From: Paracoccaceae bacterium
GTDB taxonomy: Bacteria; Pseudomonadota; Alphaproteobacteria; Rhodobacterales; Rhodobacteraceae
Assembly: GCA_020441385.1 (NCBI GenBank)
Contig: JAGRMG010000144.1
Span: forward strand, 1 to 37,380
Direction: 5' to 3'
DNA length: 37,380 nucleotides
Shown: positions 1 to 6,453 of the stretch, piece by piece
Layout of the letters: each line of letters starts with the position of its first letter
Position numbering within the stretch: position 1 is the first letter of the stretch
Made by a program: the position numbers and the translations under genes
The notes under the pieces: model-generated
Database searches by the model: none
What the model was told of the DNA's origin: nothing
The model's input: the letters and a program-made list of their open reading frames with translations, nothing else

Positions 1-527
1 AGCGCCATCCAGCGCATCAGGCAGGCGGAATAAAGGCCCAGCACCGAAGGCCGGTCCGCCGAAAGCCAGCGCGGCGCCTCGGCGGCGACGGCGTCGAGCA
101 GGCCCAGATGGCTGCGCAGCCGTGCCCGTATGCCAGCGCGCAGCGCGGCCTGCGCGGCTGCGTCCGGGCCGGTGTAGTTTTCAGGGTAGAACAGGATGCG
201 CAGATCGGCGTGCAGGGTGTCGGACACCCAGAACAGCCATTTCAGGAATGCCGCGCGCGGCGGGTCGTTGGGCACCGGCGCCAGCGCGCCATGGGTATCG
301 GCCAGCCACAGCAGGATGGCCCCGGTTTCGAAGATCGGGCCGACCGGCGTTTCCAGAACCGGGATCAGCCCGTTCGGGTTCAGCGCCAGATAGGCCGGGC
401 TGCGCTGGGCCCGCGCGGCCCGGTCCACCAGCACGGTGTCGTAGGGAACGCCCAACTCCTCCAGCGCCAGCCGGACGATCAGCGAGGCGTTGTCGGGGGC
501 GTAATGCAGGCGGTAGGGCAGGATCAT
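1..527 (-). CDS. Glutathione S-transferase family protein (3' end outside window)
   Basis: Read on the minus strand from ATG at 527, the frame stays open to the window edge (at least 175 residues), so the C-terminus is missing. It starts MILPYRLHYAPDNASLIVRL, a thioredoxin-fold GST N-terminus. The usual substrate-binding segment follows: a cis-Pro region (NPNGLIPVLE) and an ETGAILLWLAD motif in place of the common ESxAI. After residue 80 the sequence turns into the helical GST C-domain. GSTs of this kind conjugate or reduce electrophiles with glutathione in the cytoplasm; the substrate cannot be told. It lies 78 bp downstream of the membrane protein at 606-1052 on the same strand, so it may share the MarR-controlled promoter. 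No good ribosome binding site is seen before its ATG. Confidence 0.85.
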   Translation of the reverse strand, partial: MILPYRLHYAPDNASLIVRLALEELGVPYDTVLVDRAARAQRSPAYLALNPNGLIPVLETPVGPIFETGAILLWLADTHGALAPVPNDPPRAAFLKWLFWVSDTLHADLRILFYPENYTGPDAAAQAALRAGIRARLRSHLGLLDAVAAEAPRWLSADRPSVLGLYSACLMRWMA

Positions 528-605
528 GGCCGTGGTGATAGGCCGAATCCCGCCCCGGCGTCATGCAAATAGCGACGTTTGCCGGCGAATTCGCGCAATC
601 GCCGG

Positions 606-1052
606 TCACGCCCGCGCCAGGGCGCTCCGCGCCGACAAGCGCAATCCGTCGCGCATGTTCAGCGCCAACAGCGCGATGTTGACCGCGCCAGCCACCAATT
701 CGACCGTCTGAACCGCATAGAACCAGGTATCGAACGTCCCGGCCTGCGCGCGCAGGGCCAGGAACACCGCGCTGGGCACCAGCACAATCAGCCCGTTTCC
801 CGCGATGATCTTCATCCGCCGAACCTTGGCGGCGATCAGGGGAAGCCGCATGCGCCTGCCCAGGGCGGCGCCGCTTGCCCCGGTCGCGGCCATGGCCGGA
901 ATCAGGATCGCCATGCCGTAAAGGATCGCGGTCTTGACGGCGGCGATCTGGCCTGCGTCGCCGATCAGTTCGACCACGGCGGTCGACAGCCAGAAGGCGC
1001 CGATCGTCAGCAGCGCGACAGTCCCTGCGGCGGCGTGGAGTTTGGGGGTCAC
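606..1052 (-). CDS. Small four-helix membrane protein, MarR-linked
   Basis: 148 residues starting at GTG 1052, chosen because AAAGGAGA lies at the right distance upstream. The protein has about four hydrophobic stretches (near residues 7-30, 38-60, 77-98 and 108-133) joined by short basic loops such as GRRMRLPLIAAKVRRMK, so it should be an inner-membrane protein. I do not recognise the family and give no function. It is transcribed divergently from a MarR regulator, and its promoter (TTGAAT, 17 bp, TAATCT) carries that regulator's probable operators. MarR repressors often control an adjacent membrane or detoxification gene, so a role in handling a small toxic compound, perhaps with the GST downstream, is an inference from position only. 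Confidence 0.75.
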   Translation of the reverse strand: MTPKLHAAAGTVALLTIGAFWLSTAVVELIGDAGQIAAVKTAILYGMAILIPAMAATGASGAALGRRMRLPLIAAKVRRMKIIAGNGLIVLVPSAVFLALRAQAGTFDTWFYAVQTVELVAGAVNIALLALNMRDGLRLSARSALARA

Positions 1053-1073
1053 GGTGAGTCTCCTTTCAAGTAG

Positions 1074-1085
1074 ATAGCACGCTAT
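1074..1085. promoter_or_regulatory. MarR operator copy 1
   Basis: ATAGCACGCTAT, an interrupted palindrome with perfect 5-bp arms (ATAGC/GCTAT). It covers the predicted start site of the membrane-protein transcript. Copy 2 is the same 12-mer in the opposite orientation, 27 bp away centre to centre. Confidence 0.65.
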
Positions 1086-1087
1086 AT

Positions 1088-1116
1088 AGATTAGGCTTGC
1101 ATAGCGTGCTATTCAA
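1088..1116 (-). promoter_or_regulatory. Promoter of the MarR-linked membrane protein
   Basis: On the minus strand, TTGAAT (1116-1111) and TAATCT (1093-1088) are separated by exactly 17 bp, a good sigma-70 layout. The expected transcription start falls near 1081. The 17-bp spacer is almost entirely filled by operator copy 2, and the start site lies inside copy 1, so a bound repressor would block RNA polymerase directly. Read by eye, not tested. Confidence 0.6.
1101..1112. promoter_or_regulatory. MarR operator copy 2
   Basis: ATAGCGTGCTAT, the exact reverse complement of copy 1. It lies in the -10/-35 spacer of the minus-strand promoter and 20 bp before the marR start codon, so one regulator could repress both the membrane protein and itself. 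Assignment to the adjacent MarR rests on the position between divergent genes and the palindrome form typical for the family. Confidence 0.65.
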
Positions 1117-1131
1117 GTGCCTTCTTGCACC

Positions 1132-1563
1132 ATGTCCGATTTCAAGCGGAACTCGGCCGGGTATCTGGCCAATCACATGGCGCGGCTGTTCGCCAACGGG
1201 CTGCACCGGCGGATCGGGCCGCTGGGGCTGTCTCCGGCGCGATTCCCGGTGCTGCTCGAACTTTGGGAACAGGACGGGCTGACGCAAAGCGAACTGGTCC
1301 GGAGGCTGGATGTCGAACAGGCGACCATGGCCAACACCCTTGCGCGGATGGAGCGCGACGGGCTGATCGAGCGCCGCCCCAGCCCCGACGACCGGCGCGC
1401 GCGCCTGATCTTCGTGACAGACAGGGCGCGCCGGTTGCAAGGGGCGGCGATGGCGGCGGCCGCGGCCGAGAACCGGCAGGCGCTCTCGGGGCTGAGCGCG
1501 GACGAGCAGGCGGCGTTCATCGACCTGATGACCCGGGTGATCGCGACGATGCAGCGCGGGTGA
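1132..1563 (+). CDS. MarR family transcriptional regulator
   Basis: 143 residues from ATG 1132; an upstream in-frame GTG at 1117 would add only five residues and overlap the operator region. Neither start has a Shine-Dalgarno sequence, so the message may be leaderless or nearly so. The protein has the MarR plan: N-terminal dimerisation helix, winged helix-turn-helix at about residues 45-95 (LTQSELVRRLDVEQATMAN as reader helix region, then the RRPSPDDRRARLIFVT wing with the DxR signature), and a C-terminal dimerisation helix. MarR dimers bind palindromes and are released by a ligand or by oxidation. This one has no cysteine, so a thiol switch is unlikely and a small-molecule ligand is the likelier cue. 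Expected targets are the two operators just upstream. Confidence 0.9.
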   Translation: MSDFKRNSAGYLANHMARLFANGLHRRIGPLGLSPARFPVLLELWEQDGLTQSELVRRLDVEQATMANTLARMERDGLIERRPSPDDRRARLIFVTDRARRLQGAAMAAAAAENRQALSGLSADEQAAFIDLMTRVIATMQRG

Positions 1564-1645
1564 ACCGCCATCGCATCGGCCGCGCTGGGTTTCCGAAGGG
1601 AAGACCGCCGATATCCGGTTGCCGCTGACCCGGCCAATTCGCCCC

Positions 1646-1674
1646 TCGCAACCGACGCCCAAGCAGCCTATAAC
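1646..1674 (+). promoter_or_regulatory. Probable rpiA promoter
   Basis: TATAAC at 1669-1674 is a good -10 box; 17 bp upstream is TCGCAA, a weak -35. The expected start near 1681 would give a leader of about 20 nt before the rpiA ATG. This is the only promoter-like sequence I see before the rpiA-gor pair. Confidence 0.4.
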
Positions 1675-1701
1675 GCCCCCGACCCATTCGGAGTGCTGCC
1701 C

Positions 1702-2490
1702 ATGACCGGAGAATTGTCGCCTATCGACAAGGCCAAGTTCGTCGCCGCCAAACGTGCCGCCGATTTCGTCGAGGACGGGATGCGGGTGGGCCTTGGCACC
1801 GGATCGACCGCCGCCTGGCTGGTGCGCTGCCTGGGCGAGATGGTGCGCGACGAGGGGTTGAAGATCCGCGGCGTGCCGACATCGACCCGCACCGCCGAAC
1901 TGGCCCGCGAGGTCGGCATCAACGTGATCTCGCTGGACGAGGCCAAATGGCTCGATCTCACCATCGACGGCGCCGACGAATTCGACGGCGACCTGAACCT
2001 GATCAAGGGCGGCGGCGGGGCGCTGTTGCAGGAAAAGATCGTCGCCACCGCCTCCGACCAGATGATCGTGATCGCCGATATCGGCAAGGAGGTGGAAACG
2101 CTGGGCGCCTTTCCGCTGCCGGTCGAGGTGATCCCGTTCGGCTGGCAGACCACCCAGGCCCTGGTCGAGGAAACGCTGATCTCGATGGACGTTCTGGGCC
2201 GCACCGCGACGCTGCGGATGAACGGGCAGACGCCGTTCATCACCGACGAGGGCAATTACATCCTGGATCTGCACCTGAACCGGATCGGCAACCCGCGCCA
2301 GCTGGCGATGGTGCTGAACCAGATGCCGGGCGTCGTCGAGAATGGCCTGTTCATGGATATCTGCGACATCGTCGTGGTCGGGTATGGCGACGGCCGGGTC
2401 GAGCTGCGCGACATCAACCAGGGCACCATCGAACATGACAGGCTGGACTTCCTGGAAAGCGACAACCTGTTCACCGATCTGGCCGACTGA
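1702..2490 (+). CDS. rpiA: Ribose-5-phosphate isomerase A
   Basis: 262 residues from ATG 1702, with GGAG eight bases upstream; an in-frame GTG at 1693 is the less likely start. The enzyme interconverts ribose 5-phosphate and ribulose 5-phosphate in the non-oxidative pentose phosphate pathway and supplies ribose for nucleotides. Diagnostic motifs: GLGTGSTA phosphate loop (residues 30-37), DGADEFD (89-95) and KGGGGALLQEK (102-112), whose Glu111 corresponds to the catalytic Glu of the RpiA family. Length and motifs are standard for the dimeric cytosolic enzyme. The stop codon is 12 bp before gor, so the two are probably co-transcribed. Confidence 0.97.
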   Translation: MTGELSPIDKAKFVAAKRAADFVEDGMRVGLGTGSTAAWLVRCLGEMVRDEGLKIRGVPTSTRTAELAREVGINVISLDEAKWLDLTIDGADEFDGDLNLIKGGGGALLQEKIVATASDQMIVIADIGKEVETLGAFPLPVEVIPFGWQTTQALVEETLISMDVLGRTATLRMNGQTPFITDEGNYILDLHLNRIGNPRQLAMVLNQMPGVVENGLFMDICDIVVVGYGDGRVELRDINQGTIEHDRLDFLESDNLFTDLAD

Positions 2491-2502
2491 GGACCTGCGC
2501 GC

Positions 2503-3861
2503 ATGAGTTTCGACTATGACCTCTTTGTCATCGGCGGCGGCTCGGGCGGGGTGCGCGCGGCGCGCGTCGCGGCCGGCGAGGCCGGGGCCAGGGTGGCGCT
2601 GGCCGAGGAAGACCGCTATGGCGGCACCTGCGTGATCCGCGGCTGCGTGCCCAAGAAGCTGATGGTGTTTGCCAGCGAATATTCCGGCATGGTGGAGGAT
2701 GCCCGCGCCTATGGCTGGGATGTGGCGCCCGGCGCCTTCGACTGGGGCGCGTTCAGGGGCAAGCTGCATGGCGAACTCGACCGGCTGGAGGGCGTCTATC
2801 GGGGCATCCTGAAGACCAACGGTGTCGAGACCTTCGACCAGCGCGCCCGGCTGAGCGATCCGCACACGGTCGAACTGGCGGATGGCACCACCAGGACGGC
2901 CAGGCATATCCTGATCGCCACGGGCGGCCGGCCGGGCCTGCCGGGGCTGCCGGGCGACGAATTCGCCATGACCTCGAACGACATCTTCCACATGGACAGC
3001 CTGCCCAAATCGGTGCTGATCGTGGGGGGCGGCTATATCGCCTGCGAGTTTGCCGGCATCCTCAACGGTCTCGGGGTCGAGACGACGCAATATTACCGCG
3101 GCGCGCAGATCCTGCGCGGCTTTGACGAAGAGGCGCGCGGCCTGATCTGCGAGGAGATGTGCAACAACGGCATCGACGTGCATCTGGGCACCACCGTGAT
3201 CGACATGGTGCGCGATGGCGACGCGGTTCGCGTCAAGGCCACCAATGGCACCGAACGCAGCTTTGACAAGGTTCTGCTGGCGACCGGACGGGTGCCCAAT
3301 TCGGACGATCTGGGCCTTGAGGCGCTGGGCGTCGAACTGGGCCGCAAGGGTCAGATCGTGGTCGACGAATACAGCCAGACGGCGGTGCCCTCGATCTATG
3401 CCATCGGCGATGTCACCGACCGGATGAACCTGACGCCGGTGGCGATTCGCGAAGGCATGGCCTTTGTGCGGACCGTGTTCGAAGGCAAGCCGACGCCGGT
3501 CGATCACGACCTGATCCCGACCGCGATCTTCACGCAGCCCGAATTCGGCACCGTCGGGCTGAGCGAGGAAGAGGCGCGCGAGATCGAGCCGGTCGAGATC
3601 TACTCGACCTCGTTCCGGCCGATGCAGACCAGCTTTGCCGACCGGCCGAACCGGGTTCTGATGAAGCTCGTCGTCAGCAAGGCCAGCCGCAAGGTGCTGG
3701 GCTGTCATATCGTGGCACCCGGCGCCGGCGAGATGATCCAGCTTGCGGGCATTGCGGTCAAGATGGGGGCCACGAAAGAGGATTTCGACCGGACCGTCGC
3801 GGTGCATCCCACGATGTCCGAGGAAATCGTGACAATGAGGAACCCGGTGCGCACCGCTTGA
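2503..3861 (+). CDS. gor: Glutathione-disulfide reductase
   Basis: 452 residues; the ATG follows a GAGGA that overlaps the rpiA stop. It reduces oxidised glutathione with NADPH through FAD and a redox-active disulfide. Seen in the sequence: FAD-binding GGGSGG at 11-16, the active-site disulfide Cys43 and Cys48 in GGTCVIRGCVPKK, the NADPH-binding GGGYIACEFAG in the middle, the second FAD motif (YAIGDV), and the C-terminal HPTMSEE with the His435/Glu440 pair that acts as acid-base in this family. The spacing GTCVxRGCVPKK separates it from lipoamide and mercuric reductases. Coupling with rpiA is plausible because the pentose phosphate pathway makes its NADPH. Confidence 0.95.
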   Translation: MSFDYDLFVIGGGSGGVRAARVAAGEAGARVALAEEDRYGGTCVIRGCVPKKLMVFASEYSGMVEDARAYGWDVAPGAFDWGAFRGKLHGELDRLEGVYRGILKTNGVETFDQRARLSDPHTVELADGTTRTARHILIATGGRPGLPGLPGDEFAMTSNDIFHMDSLPKSVLIVGGGYIACEFAGILNGLGVETTQYYRGAQILRGFDEEARGLICEEMCNNGIDVHLGTTVIDMVRDGDAVRVKATNGTERSFDKVLLATGRVPNSDDLGLEALGVELGRKGQIVVDEYSQTAVPSIYAIGDVTDRMNLTPVAIREGMAFVRTVFEGKPTPVDHDLIPTAIFTQPEFGTVGLSEEEAREIEPVEIYSTSFRPMQTSFADRPNRVLMKLVVSKASRKVLGCHIVAPGAGEMIQLAGIAVKMGATKEDFDRTVAVHPTMSEEIVTMRNPVRTA

Positions 3862-3894
3862 ATTGCACAAGCTCGTGCACAGGTAAGGGACAAC

Positions 3895-3912
3895 GCCGCC
3901 CGCGCGGGCGGC
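3895..3912. repeat. 18-bp perfect palindrome between gor and hflK
   Basis: GCCGCCCGCGCGGGCGGC can fold into a 7-bp all-GC stem with a GCGC loop. No T-run follows, so it is not a standard intrinsic terminator. It lies in the 72-bp gap before hflK and could give partial termination or protect the mRNA end. A second weaker hairpin (TGCAC...GTGCA) lies just upstream at about 3864-3880. Confidence 0.4.
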
Positions 3913-3933
3913 CAAGCAAGGGAAGAACGGCAT

Positions 3934-5106
3934 ATGGCGGGCAACAGCGGCGGACCCTGGGGGGGCGGAGGCTCTTCCGGCGGCGGAGGCGGCCGGGGAG
4001 ACAAGGGCAACGGCAGCAACGGCGGCGGCCGGCGCCCCGAGGGCGAGCGCCCGCAGATCCCCGAGATCGACGAGTTGATGAAGAAGGGCCAGGAACAGCT
4101 GCGCGTCCTGATGGGCGGGCGCGGCGGGTCCGGCAAGACCGGCGGGGGCGGCGGCGGCGGCGGCGGCATGCCGTCGTTTTCGCGCGGCACCATCGGGCTG
4201 GGTGTCCTTGCGGCCGTGATCCTGTGGGGGCTGGCCAGTTTCTATACCGTCAAGCCCGAAGAGAATTCGGTCGAGCTGTTTCTCGGCAAGTTCCATGCGA
4301 TCGGCAGCCCGGGGCTGAACTTTGCCCCCTGGCCGTTCGTCACCGCCGAGGTGATCCCGGTCACGCGCGAACAGACCGAGGACATCGGCGTCGGCGGACG
4401 TGGCGGCGATGCCGGGCTGATGCTGACCGGCGACGAGAACATCGTCGATATCGACTTTCAGGTCGTCTGGAACATCTCGGACCCGGCGCGCTTTCTCTTC
4501 AACCTGCGCGAGCCGCGCCCGACCATCCGCGCGGTCAGCGAATCGGCCATGCGCGAGATCATCGCGCAGTCGAGACTCGCGCCGATCCTCAACCGTGACC
4601 GCGGCATCATCGCGTCCCGGCTTCAGGATCTGATCCAGTCGACGCTGGACAGCTATGACAGCGGCGTGCGCATCGTGCGGGTCAACTTCGACAAGGCCGA
4701 TCCGCCCGAACCGGTGATCGGCGCGTTCCGCGACGTGCAGGCTGCGGAACAGGAACGCGACCGCCTTCAGAACGTCGCCGACGCCTACGCCAACCGGGTT
4801 CTGGCCGAGGCGCGCGGCGAGGCGGCGCAGGTGCAGGAACAGGCCGAGGGCTATCGCGCCCGCGTCGTCAACGAGGCCGAGGGTGAAGCGAGCCGTTTCA
4901 CCGCCGTCCTGACGGAATACCGCAAGGCGCCGGAAGTGACGCGCAAGCGGCTTTATCTCGAAACGCTCGAACAGGTATTGGGCGATGTGGACAAGGTCAT
5001 TCTGGACGAGTCCGCAAGCGGGGAAGGCCGGCAGGGTGTCGTTCCCTATCTGCCGCTGAACGAGTTGCGCCGCAGCGCGCCCAGCCCGACCAAGGAGCAG
5101 AACTGA
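3934..5106 (+). CDS. hflK: FtsH protease modulator HflK
   Basis: 390 residues; the ATG is preceded by AAGGGAAGAA. HflK and HflC form a large membrane cage around the FtsH protease and modulate its access to membrane substrates. The N-terminus is cytoplasmic and extremely Gly-rich (residues 4-35 and a second Gly run near 66-82), which is usual for HflK. A single membrane anchor lies at about residues 85-106 (TIGLGVLAAVILWGLASFY). The periplasmic SPFH/band-7 domain follows (KPEENSVELFLGKF onwards) with a long charged coiled coil (AAEQERDRLQNVADAYANRV...). The stop overlaps the hflC start by one base, so the products are translationally coupled. Confidence 0.95.
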   Translation: MAGNSGGPWGGGGSSGGGGGRGDKGNGSNGGGRRPEGERPQIPEIDELMKKGQEQLRVLMGGRGGSGKTGGGGGGGGGMPSFSRGTIGLGVLAAVILWGLASFYTVKPEENSVELFLGKFHAIGSPGLNFAPWPFVTAEVIPVTREQTEDIGVGGRGGDAGLMLTGDENIVDIDFQVVWNISDPARFLFNLREPRPTIRAVSESAMREIIAQSRLAPILNRDRGIIASRLQDLIQSTLDSYDSGVRIVRVNFDKADPPEPVIGAFRDVQAAEQERDRLQNVADAYANRVLAEARGEAAQVQEQAEGYRARVVNEAEGEASRFTAVLTEYRKAPEVTRKRLYLETLEQVLGDVDKVILDESASGEGRQGVVPYLPLNELRRSAPSPTKEQN

Positions 5107-6017
5107 TGCGCAAGACGACCTTCATTCTGCCGATTCTGGTCATCCTCGTGGTGGGGCTTCTGTCGGCGATCTTCATCGTGGACGAACGCGAAAAGGTTCT
5201 GGTGCTGCAATTCGGGCGTGTCGTCGCGGTCAAGGACGAACCGGGTCTGGGCATCAAGATTCCGATCATCCAGGAGGTCGTGCGCTATGACGACCGCATT
5301 CTCAGCCGCGATGTGGACCCGCTCGAGGTGACTCCGCTGGACGATCGCCGGCTGGTCGTGGACGCCTTCGCGCGCTACCGGATCGAGGATGTCAACAAGT
5401 TTCGCGAGGCGACCGGTTCGGGCGGCGATCACGCCATCGAGGTCGCCGGCCAGCGGCTGGATTCGATCCTGCGTTCGCAGACCCGCGAAATTCTCGGGTC
5501 GGTGTCCTCCAACGACATCCTCAGTTCCGACCGGGCGGCGCTGATGCAGCGCATCCGCGACGGGGCCGAAGGCGATGCCCGCGAGCTGGGGCTGGAACTG
5601 CTGGACGTGCGGCTCAAGCGCACCGACCTGCCCAAGGAGAACCTCGAAGCCACGTTCGCGCGGATGCGCGCCGAACGCGAACGCGAGGCCACCGACGAAC
5701 GCGCCCGCGGCAACGAGGCGGCGCAGCGGGTACGCGCGCAGGCCGACCGGACCGTTGTCGAACTGACATCGGATGCCAAGCGCGAGGCCGAGATCATCCG
5801 CGGTGAAGCCGATGCGCGCCGCAACGCGATTTTCGCCGAGGCTTTCGGCCGCGACCCCGAGTTCTTCGATTTCTACCGCTCGCTCACGGCCTATACGCGG
5901 GCGCTGAAGGGCGGCAATTCGTCGATGGTCATCACGCCCGACAGCGAGTTCTTCAACTATCTCAAGTCGCCCGACGGCGCTGCCGCGGGGCCCGGACAGC
6001 CCGCGCCGGCCGAGTGA
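5106..6017 (+). CDS. hflC: FtsH protease modulator HflC
   Basis: 303 residues beginning in TGATG with the hflK stop. It has an N-terminal anchor (TFILPILVILVVGLLSAIFIV, about residues 4-24), the SPFH domain (DEREKVLVLQFGRVV...) and a C-terminal coiled coil rich in Arg, Glu and Ala (ATFARMRAEREREATDERAR). The end is the usual HflC tail, FFDFYRSLTAYTRAL and a SEFFNYL motif. It is the partner of HflK in the FtsH-regulating membrane complex. The stop again overlaps the next start (TGATG), so three genes are coupled in a row. Confidence 0.95.
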   Translation: MRKTTFILPILVILVVGLLSAIFIVDEREKVLVLQFGRVVAVKDEPGLGIKIPIIQEVVRYDDRILSRDVDPLEVTPLDDRRLVVDAFARYRIEDVNKFREATGSGGDHAIEVAGQRLDSILRSQTREILGSVSSNDILSSDRAALMQRIRDGAEGDARELGLELLDVRLKRTDLPKENLEATFARMRAEREREATDERARGNEAAQRVRAQADRTVVELTSDAKREAEIIRGEADARRNAIFAEAFGRDPEFFDFYRSLTAYTRALKGGNSSMVITPDSEFFNYLKSPDGAAAGPGQPAPAE

Positions 6018-6211
6018 TGGCGATCGCGGTTCTGGCCTTCGGGCTGGTCCTGATCGTGGAGGGGCTGGTCTGGGCGCTGGCCCCTTCGATGGTCGAGCGT
6101 CTGCTTGAGATGCTGCGCGATCTGGCCGAACCCGCGCGCCGCCAGATCGGCGCGCTGGCCATCGTCACGGGGCTGATTCTGGTCTGGATCGCGTTCCGCC
6201 TCGGCGTCTGA
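6017..6211 (+). CDS. DUF2065 family small membrane protein
   Basis: 64 residues from the ATG that overlaps the hflC stop. Two hydrophobic helices (AVLAFGLVLIVEGLVWAL and IGALAIVTGLILVWIAFRL) are joined by a short amphipathic stretch (VERLLEMLRDLAEPARRQ), the DUF2065/YjeT layout. In many proteobacteria this family sits directly beside hflKC, as here. Its function is unknown; location and coupling suggest a role with the HflKC/FtsH complex in the inner membrane. Any such role is inference. Confidence 0.8.
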   Translation: MAIAVLAFGLVLIVEGLVWALAPSMVERLLEMLRDLAEPARRQIGALAIVTGLILVWIAFRLGV

Positions 6212-6256
6212 GCGCGACCTTGCGCGATTGGCCGGCCGCCTCGGGATGACCGGGGG

Positions 6257-6298
6257 ATGACAGGGTTTGTAACCTGCATGACGGGGATTGTAACCGCC
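6257..6298 (+). repeat. Two 21-bp tandem repeats upstream of degP (candidate activator site)
   Basis: Two adjacent 21-bp units (6257-6277 and 6278-6298) agree at about 17 positions. Each contains TTGTAACC; the first is embedded in the palindrome GGTTTGTAACC (6264-6274), the second in GGATTGTAACC (6285-6295). The two copies sit two helical turns apart, ending about 18 bp before a candidate -35 box, which is where an activating response regulator would bind. No regulator is named: the spacing and position are seen, the function is inferred. Confidence 0.5.
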
Positions 6299-6316
6299 GG
6301 CGCCGCCCGCGCGTCT

Positions 6317-6345
6317 TTCACAATGCGTTCAAAGCATGCAACACT
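6317..6345 (+). promoter_or_regulatory. Possible degP promoter
   Basis: TTCACA (6317-6322), a 17-bp spacer, then AACACT (6340-6345). The -35 is good and the -10 weak, fitting a promoter that needs an activator. It gives a leader of about 100 nt. Confidence 0.35.
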
Positions 6346-6396
6346 CGGCGCCAGGACTGGAAAAGTCACGCCGCTGACCCCAGCTTTGTGACAGAA

Positions 6397-6414
6397 GGCC
6401 CCGGCACCGGGGCC
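6397..6414 (+). other. GC-rich hairpin in the degP 5' leader
   Basis: GGCCCCGG, a 2-base centre, then CCGGGGCC form a very stable stem (7 bp with a GCAC loop). It lies 40 bases before the start codon and has no T-run after it. It may affect mRNA stability or translation. Confidence 0.35.
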
Positions 6415-6442
6415 GGACAGACCCCAAGGCAAACCGCGATAA

Positions 6443-6446
6443 GGAG
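6443..6446 (+). promoter_or_regulatory. Ribosome binding site that fixes a TTG start for degP
   Basis: AAGGAG with GGAG at 6443-6446 lies seven bases before TTG 6454. The in-frame GTG at 6388 has no such site, and starting there would put 22 polar residues before the signal peptide. The TTG is therefore preferred. Confidence 0.7.
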
Positions 6447-6453
6447 AAGTCCA

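Noticed and set aside
3934-4180. Gly-codon runs in hflK as a microsatellite or frameshift
   Set aside because: Gly-rich N-termini are normal in HflK and the frame is intact through to the SPFH domain.
1066-4296. 1076-codon open frame on the minus strand across marR, rpiA, gor and hflK
   Set aside because: It is antisense to four convincing genes, has no domain, and its His/Arg/Asp-rich composition is typical of shadow frames in GC-rich DNA.
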